A DNA stretch of 64,000 bases from Pandoraea norimbergensis (GTDB taxonomy: Bacteria; Pseudomonadota; Gammaproteobacteria; Burkholderiales; Burkholderiaceae): positions 4,278,001-4,342,000 of the forward strand of contig NZ_CP013480.3 of the NCBI RefSeq assembly GCF_001465545.3, written 5' to 3'. The position numbers and the translations under genes are program-made. Of the stretch, positions 42,830 through 50,785 are shown in pieces (position 1 is the stretch's first letter; each line of letters starts with the position of its first letter). A model generated the notes under the pieces. The model made no database searches, was not told where the DNA came from, and saw only the letters and a program-made list of their open reading frames with translations.

Positions 42830-44248
42830 ATGTCCCCACTTCATGCCCCGGCAGCAGCGAACGGCTCGACCGATCGCAACCCCGATGACGCCCAGTCGAT
42901 GCGTCCGTTCATCGCAGTTCTCGCACAACGCGGCGAGTTATTGCGGGTCGGCGAACCCGTGGATCCGCAGTTCGAAATCTCGGCGTGGCTCGCGCAGTTG
43001 GCCGAAGGGCCTGCCGTGCAGTTCGACAGCGTGACCGGTCACGCGCAGGCGGCCATCGGCAATCTGCTGAACTCGGTGGAACGCATTGCGCTGGGCCTCG
43101 GTATCTCGCGTACCGACATGCAACAGCGCATCGTCTCGGCCATCGAGCACGGCATTGCGCCGGAGCGGGTGGCACACGGCGCCTGTCAGGAAACCGTGAT
43201 CCACACGCCTGACCTGCGGCGTGAAGTCCCTGCGCCGCTGTTCTTCCCGGGTGAGACCGGGCCGTACATCACGGCGGGCGTCATCTTCACGCGCGACAGC
43301 CGCACCGGCAAAGGCAATGTGTCGTTTGCGCGCGTCAAACTGCTCGACGGTAACCGGGGCATGGTGGGCATCGCCCCCAATCATCACCTTGCGGTCATGG
43401 CGCGCGAAGCCAAGGCACGTGGGGAGACCTTGCCGATTGCGGTAACCGTCGGCAACCATCCTGCGGTGCTGATCGCCGCCGCGCTGTATTTGCGTCTGGG
43501 CGATGACGAACTCGACTGCGCCGGTGCGCTGCTGGGTGAACCGGTTCGCACGGTCGCCTGCAAGACTATCCCGCTGGACGTACCCGCAGCCTGCGAGTGG
43601 GTGCTGGAAGGCACGCTCGATATTGACGAGCAGCACGACGAGAAGCTCGTCTCGGAATTTCACGGCATGTACGAACCGTATGGCAGCGGCCCGGTAGCGA
43701 CGTTCCATTGCCTGACCCGCCGCAACGACGCGTTGTTCCAGATCATCGAGCCAGGCTATTACCCGGAGCACACATTGATTGGCGGCGTCGCCATCGCTGC
43801 GGGGCTGGCGCGCACGCTGCGCGCCGTCGCGATTCCCGTGCGCGAGGTGGCCGTCGGCCACGGCGGTTGCGGGCGTCTGAACGCCGTCGTGAGCCTGAGC
43901 GCCCATCGGGCAGGTGACGCCCAGAAAGCGATGTTCGCGTTGTGGGGCAGCGTCAATTTGATCAAGAACATCACGGTCGTCGACGACGATGTCGATCCGT
44001 GGAACGCCTCGCAAGTCGAATGGGCCGTCGCCACCCGCATGCGGCCCGACCGCGACATGCTGGTGATTCCCGGCGGGCGCACCGACCGGTCCGAGCCGAT
44101 CAAGCAGGACGGTGTGGCCACCAAGCTCGGGCTGAACGCGACACGCAGGGCATGCGACCGCCCCGACTGGACGCGTGCAGTGCCGCCACCCGATGTGATG
44201 GAGAAGGTTGCGCAGCGGATTGCCGCGCAGCCCTTAGCCAAGACCTAG
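42830..44248 (+). CDS. UbiD-family (prenyl-FMN) decarboxylase
   Basis: Start ATG 42830 lies 1 bp after the porin stop (472 residues); a later ATG at 42899 (MRPFIAVLAQRGELLRVGEP) matches the usual family start and is an alternative. UbiD features: GNLLNSVERIALGLGI, GPYITAGVIFTRDSRTGKGN near residue 140, IAPNHHLAVMAREAKARGE, a late VSEFHGMYEPYGSGPVATFH and KNITVVDDDVDPWNASQVEW. These enzymes add or remove CO2 on alpha,beta-unsaturated or aromatic acids and need prenylated FMN from UbiX, which is not encoded in this window. Substrate unknown; an acrylate-type acid would suit the neighbourhood. Confidence 0.88.
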   Translation: MSPLHAPAAANGSTDRNPDDAQSMRPFIAVLAQRGELLRVGEPVDPQFEISAWLAQLAEGPAVQFDSVTGHAQAAIGNLLNSVERIALGLGISRTDMQQRIVSAIEHGIAPERVAHGACQETVIHTPDLRREVPAPLFFPGETGPYITAGVIFTRDSRTGKGNVSFARVKLLDGNRGMVGIAPNHHLAVMAREAKARGETLPIAVTVGNHPAVLIAAALYLRLGDDELDCAGALLGEPVRTVACKTIPLDVPAACEWVLEGTLDIDEQHDEKLVSEFHGMYEPYGSGPVATFHCLTRRNDALFQIIEPGYYPEHTLIGGVAIAAGLARTLRAVAIPVREVAVGHGGCGRLNAVVSLSAHRAGDAQKAMFALWGSVNLIKNITVVDDDVDPWNASQVEWAVATRMRPDRDMLVIPGGRTDRSEPIKQDGVATKLGLNATRRACDRPDWTRAVPPPDVMEKVAQRIAAQPLAKT

Positions 44249-44262
44249 CAAGTGCCTAGCCA

Positions 44263-44280
44263 ACCCTTAACGTGGTGTTA
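44263..44280 (+). promoter_or_regulatory. LysR-type operator motif, copy 3
   Basis: ACCCTTAAC-GTGGT-GTTA, same half-sites and spacing as the copies at 37793 and 38779, followed by an AT-rich stretch (TTTCGAATATTAAG). It lies 112 bp before the MHS carrier gene and just after the UbiD stop. The TGGTGCG extension of the other copies is not conserved here. Confidence 0.6.
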
Positions 44281-44391
44281 TGTCTTTCGAATATTAAGTC
44301 GCACGACGTCATCCCCGAACTTCCCTAGCATCCTGATTATCCCGGCGGCGCAAGCGCTTTGCCGGAACGACATCCGCCTGGAGACCTTTAC

Positions 44392-45720
44392 ATGAAAGAC
44401 GTGCTTATCGACCCGGCTGCCGAGCCTGTGCCGCGCGCCCACCCCAAACAGGGGAACGCGGGCCGCCGCGCCATCATCGCCGCGTCGGCCGGTAACGCGC
44501 TGGAGTGGTATGACTTCACGATCTACGCACTCTTTGCCGTCTATATCGGGCAGAACTTCTTTCACGACAGCAACCCGACCGTGCAGTTGATGGGGTCGTT
44601 TCTCGCCTTCGGGCTCGGGTACGTCGCCCGCCCGCTGGGTGCGCTGTTGATCGGCTCGTATGGCGACCGCAAGGGCCGCAAGGCCGCCCTCACACTCACC
44701 ATCATGCTGATGGCGTTCGGCACGTTGCTCATCGCCATTGCGCCGCCCTACACGGCCATTGGCGTCGGTGCGCCGCTGCTCATCGTCTGTGGCCGCGTGC
44801 TTCAGGGCTTCTCTGCCGGCGGCGAAGTCGGCAGCGCGACCGCGTTTCTTGCTGAACATGCCCCGGCCGACAAGAAAGGCCAGTATGCGTCGTGGCTGCA
44901 AGCCAGCATGGGCATCTGCAACATCTTCGGTGCGCTGGTGGCCACCCTCGTCACGACCGTGTTCACGCATGATCAGATCACCGAATGGGCCTGGCGCATT
45001 CCGTTCATCATCGGTCTGGCGATTGCACCGGTTGGCCTGTGGATGCGCAAGGCGCTCGACGAAACGCCGCACTTCAAGCTCGAAGCCCAACGCATGAAGC
45101 AACAGGGTGACGTCAAGAAAACCCCGTTGCTTCAGGTGCTGCGCGAGCATCCGGCGCAACTGCTGATCGGTTTCGGTCTCTCGGTGCTGTGGGCTGCTGG
45201 CCCGTACGCCCTCATCATCTTCATGCCGATTTACGTGCAGAAGTCGATGGGCTTCACCAGCTCGCAGGCGTTTCTCGCGGCATTCATCGGCAACTTCTTC
45301 CTGACGGCAGGCTGCGTGTTGTCCGGCACGCTCTCCGACAAGTTTGGCCGCCGCACGATGCTGCGTCTCGGCGCAATCGCGCTGCTCGTCGGCGTGTATC
45401 CGCTGATGATGTGGCTCGGCGCATCGCACACGACGCTCACGCTTGTCATCGTGCAATCAGCCTTCTGCGCCATGATTTCGCTCTTCGTCGGCGTGGCGCC
45501 CGCCGCACTCTCGGAAATCTTCCCGACGGCTGTACGCTCCTCCGGCATGTCGCTGTCGTATAACGCGGCCGTCACGCTGCTCGGCGGCTTTGCCCCCGCC
45601 ATTCTCACGTGGATCACCTACACCACGGGCATCGCGTTCGCACCGGCCTTGTACGTGATGGGCGCCGCCGTCGTGACGCTCGTCGCCGTGGCCTTCATGC
45701 CCGCGCGGCGTGCCGACTAA
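44392..45720 (+). CDS. MFS transporter, metabolite:H+ symporter (MHS) type
   Basis: Start 44392 with GGAGA 8 bases upstream; 442 residues, 12 predicted helices. MHS-family signatures: ASAGNALEWYDFTIYALFAV near residue 35-54, FLAFGLGYVARPLGALLIGS, GDRKGRKAALTLTIMLMAFG, GRVLQGFSAGGEVGSATAFL and EHAPADKKGQYASWLQAS. Relatives carry citrate, alpha-ketoglutarate, proline/betaine or shikimate; the precise substrate is unknown. A betaine-type substrate would be interesting given the ergothioneine-like chemistry of the neighbours. It is first in the carrier-CaiB-acyl-CoA dehydrogenase group and has its own LysR-type motif. Confidence 0.88.
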   Translation: MKDVLIDPAAEPVPRAHPKQGNAGRRAIIAASAGNALEWYDFTIYALFAVYIGQNFFHDSNPTVQLMGSFLAFGLGYVARPLGALLIGSYGDRKGRKAALTLTIMLMAFGTLLIAIAPPYTAIGVGAPLLIVCGRVLQGFSAGGEVGSATAFLAEHAPADKKGQYASWLQASMGICNIFGALVATLVTTVFTHDQITEWAWRIPFIIGLAIAPVGLWMRKALDETPHFKLEAQRMKQQGDVKKTPLLQVLREHPAQLLIGFGLSVLWAAGPYALIIFMPIYVQKSMGFTSSQAFLAAFIGNFFLTAGCVLSGTLSDKFGRRTMLRLGAIALLVGVYPLMMWLGASHTTLTLVIVQSAFCAMISLFVGVAPAALSEIFPTAVRSSGMSLSYNAAVTLLGGFAPAILTWITYTTGIAFAPALYVMGAAVVTLVAVAFMPARRAD

Positions 45721-45775
45721 ACGCTGATTTGGCACTGATCTGACGCTGCCCCCAATCGACGCATCACACGCGTCA

Positions 45776-45809
45776 GGCGCACCGCCCGCCACCATACGGG
45801 CCGTGCGCC
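45776..45809 (+). terminator. strong hairpin between MHS carrier and CaiB genes
   Basis: GGCGCAC (45776-45782) pairs with GTGCGCC (45803-45809) and inside it GCCCG (45784-45788) pairs with CGGGC (45797-45801), leaving an 8-base loop and one C-C mismatch. No T-run follows. It may attenuate or separate expression of the carrier from the downstream CoA genes. Confidence 0.45.
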
Positions 45810-45840
45810 GCCTCACTTCTCACAAGACAGGGAGTCCGAC

Positions 45841-47013
45841 ATGCAGGCTGGCATGCTGCAAGGCGTTCGCATTCTCGATTTCACGCGGGTACTGGCCGGG
45901 CCGTATTGCACCGCCATGCTGGCCGATCTCGGTGCGGAGGTCATCAAGATCGAACCTCCGGCCGGTGACGACCAGCGCTACATGGGGCGGATGGTTCAGG
46001 GCGAGAGCGCCAACTTCGTGCTGAACAATCGCGGCAAGCAGAGCCTTCGGCTCGATCTCAAGCATCCTGACGGGCAGCAACTCGCCCAGCGGCTCGCGCA
46101 AGTCTGCGACGTTGTCGTAGAGAACTTCAAACCGGGTGTGGCCGGGCGTCTCGGCATCGGCTACACGCAACTCTCCGCGCTCAACCCCAAGCTCGTTTAT
46201 TGCAGCATCTCGGGTTTCGGCCAACAGGGGGTCAACGCCGGACGTCCCTCCTACGACGTCGTCGCGCAAGCCATGAGCGGCATCATGAGCGTGACCGGCG
46301 AACCCGGCGGTGCCCCCACGATGGTAGGCGAATCGATCGGCGACATCTGCGCCGGGTTGTACGCCTCGTGGGCCATCATGGCCGCGATGTTTTCGCGCGA
46401 ACGCACCGGCAGCGGACGATATATCGATGTCGCGATGCTCGACTCGCTGATTGCCATCCAACCCACGGCACTCTCGCAATTCCTGTTCGGCGGCAAGGTG
46501 CCTGCACGTGTTGGCAACCGGCACCCCATGAGTTCGCCGTTCGGGGCCTACGAGGCCCGCGACGGCCATCTCGTCATCGCCGCCGCCAACGACAAGCTCT
46601 TCCACGCCGTGGCCCTGCTGATCGGCGCGCCTGATCTGTGCACCGACCCACGTTTCGTCACGGACACGTCGCGCAGCCAGCACGATCACGAACTGCGTGT
46701 TCACATCGAACGTTGGTCGAAGACGCAGCGGGTGGTCGATGCTGTCGATGCGCTGACCCGCGCTGGTGTACCTGCCGCGCCCATTCAAGATATTGCGCAG
46801 GCGATCGAGGGCAGCCACGTCGTCGCCGATGTCACCCACCCGGTACTCGGCGCAAGTCAGGTGATGCGCCAGCCCGTGCAGTTTTCGGGCATGCCGCAAA
46901 CCGACGCGTCGCCCGCGCCGATGCTCGGCCAGCACACCGACGACGTACTGGCGCGAGTGCTTGGCCTGTCGTCCGACGCCATCACACAACTGCACCGGGA
47001 CAACGTCGTCTAG
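45841..47013 (+). CDS. class III (CaiB/BaiF) CoA-transferase
   Basis: 390 residues with all family markers: VRILDFTRVLAGPYCTAMLA, LGAEVIKIEPPAGDDQR, NNRGKQSLRLDLKHPDGQQL, ENFKPGVAGRLGIG, and the catalytic Asp in ESIGDICAGLYAS (near residue 166). GGGAG lies 7-8 bases before the ATG. Distinct from the CaiB protein at 30366. It is followed by two acyl-CoA dehydrogenases, so the activated acid is probably oxidised at the alpha-beta position next. The acyl acceptor is unknown. Confidence 0.9.
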   Translation: MQAGMLQGVRILDFTRVLAGPYCTAMLADLGAEVIKIEPPAGDDQRYMGRMVQGESANFVLNNRGKQSLRLDLKHPDGQQLAQRLAQVCDVVVENFKPGVAGRLGIGYTQLSALNPKLVYCSISGFGQQGVNAGRPSYDVVAQAMSGIMSVTGEPGGAPTMVGESIGDICAGLYASWAIMAAMFSRERTGSGRYIDVAMLDSLIAIQPTALSQFLFGGKVPARVGNRHPMSSPFGAYEARDGHLVIAAANDKLFHAVALLIGAPDLCTDPRFVTDTSRSQHDHELRVHIERWSKTQRVVDAVDALTRAGVPAAPIQDIAQAIEGSHVVADVTHPVLGASQVMRQPVQFSGMPQTDASPAPMLGQHTDDVLARVLGLSSDAITQLHRDNVV

Positions 47014-47059
47014 CGTGACGCGGTGTCGCCGTACCCGATAAAAACAAGGAGACCCCATC

Positions 47060-48256
47060 GTGGACATGCGTTTCAGTCCCGAGGAAGAACAGTTTCGTCT
47101 CGAAGTCCGGGACTTCCTCACGCGTCATCTGCCGCAAGACATCCGCCGGAAAGTCGAACACGGCAAACGCCTGCACAAACAAGACTACGTGCGCTGGCAG
47201 GACATTCTGCGCACCAAGGGCTGGTATGCCGTGAACTGGCCCGTGGCCTTCGGCGGCCCGGGCTGGAGCCCTGCGCAGAAGTATCTCTTCGCGCAAGAGT
47301 ACGGTGCGCTGCCCTGCCCGCCGCTCGTGCAGTTCGGCGTCAACATGGTCGGCCCGGTGATCTACACCTACGGCAACGACGAGCAGAAGCAGCGGTTTCT
47401 GCCGCGCATTCTGGCCAATCAGGACTGGTGGTGTCAGGGCTATTCGGAACCCGGATCGGGCTCCGATCTTGCCTCGCTCAAGACGAGTGCAGTGCGCGAT
47501 GGCGACCATTACGTTGTGAACGGATCGAAGATCTGGACCACGTGGGCACAGTGGGCCGACTGGATGTTCGCGCTCGTGCGCACAAGTCATGAGGCGCGGC
47601 CGCAGCAAGGCATCTCGTTCCTGCTGCTCGATATGAAGTCGCCGGGCATCACAGTACGGCCGATTCGTTTGCTCGATGGCGACGCCGAGGTCAATGAGGT
47701 CTTCTTCGACAACGTGCGCGTACCGGTATCGCAACGCGTTGGCGATGAAGGGGTCGGCTGGTCGTACGGCAAGTTCCTGCTCGAACACGAACGCTTCGTG
47801 ATTTCCGGCGTGGCGCGCTCGCGGCGACTGCTCGGTCAACTCGAAAACCTTGCGCGCGAACGCACGGATGGCACCGGCGACAGCCTGTGGGCCAGTCAGG
47901 CCATTCGCCTTCGCTTTGCCGATCTGCAAACGCAGTTGCGTGTGTTGGAGCTGACCGAGTTGCGCTTTCTCAGCGCGATGAACGCCGGTCAAAGCCCGGG
48001 TGTGGCCGCGTCCATCCTGAAGATTCGCGGCACCGAAATCGAGCAGGCCATCAGCGAGCTCGCACTCGAATGCATGGCGCTCGACATCGCGGCGTTCGAC
48101 GAGGCGTTTCTCGACGGCCAGCACGACGCCTCGGTGACTGCCGAAGGTGCGGCCGCCGCAGGCCCGGCGTACTTCAATTTGCGCAAGGTCTCGATCTGGG
48201 GCGGGTCCAACGAAATCCAGCGCAATGTGCTGGCCAAGCAGGTATTGGGATTGTGA
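47060..48256 (+). CDS. acyl-CoA dehydrogenase, probably catalytic subunit
   Basis: GTG start at 47060 with AAGGAG 8 bases upstream decides the start (an ATG lies two codons on); 398 residues. ACAD features: FAD/substrate loops QGYSEPGSGSDLASLKTSA near residue 126 and VVNGSKIWTTWAQWADWM, and C-terminal KVSIWGGSNEIQRNVLAKQV. At the classic MCAD-type base position (EGT-type motif) there is WGGS, without Glu. At the isovaleryl-CoA-dehydrogenase-type position there is Glu244 in LLEHERF, so catalysis is possible from there. Followed 7 bp later by a second ACAD. Confidence 0.88.
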   Translation: MDMRFSPEEEQFRLEVRDFLTRHLPQDIRRKVEHGKRLHKQDYVRWQDILRTKGWYAVNWPVAFGGPGWSPAQKYLFAQEYGALPCPPLVQFGVNMVGPVIYTYGNDEQKQRFLPRILANQDWWCQGYSEPGSGSDLASLKTSAVRDGDHYVVNGSKIWTTWAQWADWMFALVRTSHEARPQQGISFLLLDMKSPGITVRPIRLLDGDAEVNEVFFDNVRVPVSQRVGDEGVGWSYGKFLLEHERFVISGVARSRRLLGQLENLARERTDGTGDSLWASQAIRLRFADLQTQLRVLELTELRFLSAMNAGQSPGVAASILKIRGTEIEQAISELALECMALDIAAFDEAFLDGQHDASVTAEGAAAAGPAYFNLRKVSIWGGSNEIQRNVLAKQVLGL

Positions 48257-48263
48257 GCGCGCC

Positions 48264-49388
48264 ATGAACTTCTCGACAAACGAACTGCAACGCATGCTGC
48301 AAGACAGCGCGCTCGACTTCGCGCGTGCTCACGGCGACTACGAGCGCCGCCGCAAGCTCATCGCCAGCCCCGCAGGGTTCAGCGAAGACGACTGGCGACT
48401 GATGGCGGAACTGGGCTGGTTCGCCGTGTTGCTGCCCGAGGCCATGGGCGGCATCGGGGGCGGCCCGGTCGAAGCCATGCTCATTACCGAAGCGCTCGGG
48501 CAGTCACTGGCCACCGAGCCGTTCTTGTCCACGGGAGTGCTCGGCGCTCGCGCCATCAGTGCGCATGGCACGCCCGCGCAGCAGGCAGTCCACTTGCCGG
48601 GTATCGCAGAAGGCAAGCTGCGCACCGCATTCGCATATTACGAACAGGGGGCGCAGCAGAACCGGTACTGGTCGCAGACATCAATGAGCGCGGTGGCTGG
48701 TGGCTGGGTTCTCAGCGGCGACAAGCACATGGTGTTCGACGGTCCCTCAGCCGGTCTCTTCATCGTGGTGGCCCGTAGCGCAGGGGCAGCGCACGAGCGC
48801 GACGGGCTTACGGTGCTGCTGGTGCCCGCCGATGCACCGGGACTCACGCAGCACGCATTCACTCGTCTTGACGGGGGCCGTGCGTGTCATCTGTCATTCA
48901 ATCAGGTCGCACTCAGTCAGGAGAGCGTGCTGGGTGAGCCCGGGCGTGGTGCCGAGGTGATCGACGATCTGTTCGGCTGGGGCATTGCGGCGCTGTGCGG
49001 TGAGGCGATGGGGGCAATGCAGGTGCTGCACGACGCGACGCTCGATTACCTCAAGACGCGCCAGCAATTCGGCCGGCCCATCGGCAGCTTTCAGGCCCTC
49101 GCGCATCGGCAGGTCGATATGTACGCGGCACTGGAGCAGACCCGCTCCATCGCGCTCGCCGTCAACATGGCCATTGCCGACGACCTGCCAGAAGCCTCAC
49201 GCCTGCAATCGATGGCGAAGTTGCAACTCGGGCGGGCGGCCAGCATCGTCGGTCAGGGCGCGATTCAACTGCATGGCGGCATTGGCATGACGGAGGAGTT
49301 GAACGTGGGGGCGTACTTCAAGCGGCTGAGCGTCATGAACGTGCAATTCGGCACCGCCGAGCATCATCTTGCGCGTCTGGCTGAGTGA
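48264..49388 (+). CDS. acyl-CoA dehydrogenase-like protein, probable non-catalytic partner
   Basis: ATG 48264, 374 residues; the open frame upstream is a shadow. ACAD fold with WRLMAELGWFAVLLPEAMGG near residue 35-55, a short diverged FAD loop (MSAVAGGWVLSGDKHMVFDG), LKTRQQFGRPIGSFQALAHR and QLHGGIGMTEELNVGAYFKR. Neither common position of the catalytic Glu is filled: the late motif reads FGTAEHH and the alternative helix reads FGWGIAALCGE. Adjacent unequal ACAD genes like these are known from FadE-type alpha2-beta2 enzymes, so this is likely the structural or FAD-sharing partner of the 47060 protein. Inference from sequence only. Confidence 0.83.
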   Translation: MNFSTNELQRMLQDSALDFARAHGDYERRRKLIASPAGFSEDDWRLMAELGWFAVLLPEAMGGIGGGPVEAMLITEALGQSLATEPFLSTGVLGARAISAHGTPAQQAVHLPGIAEGKLRTAFAYYEQGAQQNRYWSQTSMSAVAGGWVLSGDKHMVFDGPSAGLFIVVARSAGAAHERDGLTVLLVPADAPGLTQHAFTRLDGGRACHLSFNQVALSQESVLGEPGRGAEVIDDLFGWGIAALCGEAMGAMQVLHDATLDYLKTRQQFGRPIGSFQALAHRQVDMYAALEQTRSIALAVNMAIADDLPEASRLQSMAKLQLGRAASIVGQGAIQLHGGIGMTEELNVGAYFKRLSVMNVQFGTAEHHLARLAE

Positions 49389-49432
49389 GCTTTTGGGTGA
49401 CCGGAGAGCCGCATCGTATCGCGCGGCTGACC

Positions 49433-49489
49433 GCGCTTACACGCTTACACACTTACACACTTACGCGCTTACGACGCTTACGACGCTTC
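49433..49489. repeat. short tandem repeat of about 8 bp
   Basis: About seven imperfect copies of an 8- to 9-base unit of type (G/A)C(G/A)CTTAC run between the acyl-CoA dehydrogenase stop and the last codons of the GGDEF gene. The unit carries TTA, read as TAA on the minus strand; one copy supplies the stop of the GGDEF gene and the last degenerate copy encodes its C-terminus. Copy number is typical of slippage-prone tracts. Confidence 0.7.
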
Positions 49490-50656
49490 CATCAACGCGA
49501 GCGACCGGTACGCCACCGATGGCGCGACGACGACGCAGTTTCTGCCGTTAGCTTTCGCGGCATAGAGGGCCGCGTCGGCTCGCGCCATCACGGCGGCCAA
49601 CGTATCGCCGTCACCGAATTCATCGACACCGGCACTCAGGGTCGACACCACGTCGCGCCCCTGAACGCCCGCCCCGGAAGCTGCCACGATGGCGCGCAAC
49701 CGGTTGACGAGGCGGCCGGCGTCTTCGCGCGTCGTCGACGGCAGCAGCAGCGCGAACTCCTCGCCGCCGATGCGGCCAACCAAATCCCCTTGCCGGACTT
49801 CGCGAGAAATCACTGACGCCACGTGGGCGAGCGTCTTGTCGCCCGCCGCGTGCCCGTACCGGTCGTTGGTGACTTTGAAGTTATCGATGTCGAGGATCGC
49901 AATCGATAACGTGGACCGGGTCGCGACGGCGGCTTCGAGGATGGCCTCCGCCCGCGCGATGAAGGCACGTCGTGCCAGCACGCCGGTCAGGTCGTCGAAC
50001 GTGGCCAGTCGCTCCATACGGTCTGCCAGACGGTCATGCGCCAGCATCACCATGCCGACCGACAAACACGGCAGCGTCAGCGTCGCCATGCCGAGGAACA
50101 TGACGTTCAACGGCGTCGCCTGCAAGAACACGGTTTCGTGGGCAAACCCCAGTCCGTAGGCAATGCAGCGCACGCCATGCACGACGGCACCCAGCACGGC
50201 TGCGATCGACACGAAGTAGTAAGCGTATTTGGGTCTGCCGAGGGGCCGGTACTTCAACACCATCCAGCCGATCTGGAACCGCACATAGGCGATGAACCCG
50301 GAGACCATGGCGCTGCGCGCGTCCACGTGGGGCGACAGGAAGGTCCAGTAGACCAGCAGCACGAGAATGGCGACGACCGCCACGTATTCCCAGGCGAACG
50401 TGGTTCGGGTATGAAGAAATTGCCGGAAGCCGTAAAGCCCGAGCATCGAGGCGCTCACCAGCAGACTGCTTGCCACCACGACGATCATGTCGGTCGGCCC
50501 GGCCAGCAGTAGCCCCGCCGTGACGGCTAGCATGGCGCTGGCGACGCCCCATAAGCGTATTCCCGGGACGCCCGTCTGGAAGAGCGAGCCAAGAATGGCA
50601 ACGCTCATGACGCACGACAGAATCGCAATGCTGATGAATACGGCCGAAATGGACAT
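49478..50656 (-). CDS. membrane-bound GGDEF diguanylate cyclase
   Basis: About 392 residues from ATG 50656; the frame extends to ATG 50701 and neither has a good ribosome binding site. The N-terminal half has about six membrane helices (ISAVFISIAILSCVMSVAIL, TAGLLLAGPTDMIVVVASSL and others). A GGDEF domain starts near FDDLTGVLARRAF, with IAILDIDNFKVTNDRYGHAA and active-site loop RIGGEEFALLLPS; GGEEF is catalytically competent. The RxxD inhibitory site is not evident (STLSAGVDEFGDG follows). It makes cyclic di-GMP at the inner membrane. Its stop lies in a tandem repeat. Isolated gene. Confidence 0.88.
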   Translation of the reverse strand: MSISAVFISIAILSCVMSVAILGSLFQTGVPGIRLWGVASAMLAVTAGLLLAGPTDMIVVVASSLLVSASMLGLYGFRQFLHTRTTFAWEYVAVVAILVLLVYWTFLSPHVDARSAMVSGFIAYVRFQIGWMVLKYRPLGRPKYAYYFVSIAAVLGAVVHGVRCIAYGLGFAHETVFLQATPLNVMFLGMATLTLPCLSVGMVMLAHDRLADRMERLATFDDLTGVLARRAFIARAEAILEAAVATRSTLSIAILDIDNFKVTNDRYGHAAGDKTLAHVASVISREVRQGDLVGRIGGEEFALLLPSTTREDAGRLVNRLRAIVAASGAGVQGRDVVSTLSAGVDEFGDGDTLAAVMARADAALYAAKANGRNCVVVAPSVAYRSLALMEAS

Positions 50657-50785
50657 AGCTACGGGACGGGGGGTCTGTGTTTCACATATGTCCGCCAGCA
50701 TAGCCGAAGTCGATGACCCCGCATCGCCGTTGATGAGAATTGCAACGAAACGGGATGCACCGCCCCATGCGACCCCGGCATATCG

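Noticed and set aside
46982..48295. 437-residue minus-strand open frame opposite the first acyl-CoA dehydrogenase
   Set aside because: Antisense shadow of a gene with strong ACAD motifs and a good ribosome binding site.
49433..49489. Possible CRISPR array
   Set aside because: Units are only 8-9 bp, contiguous and without spacers, so it is a simple tandem repeat.
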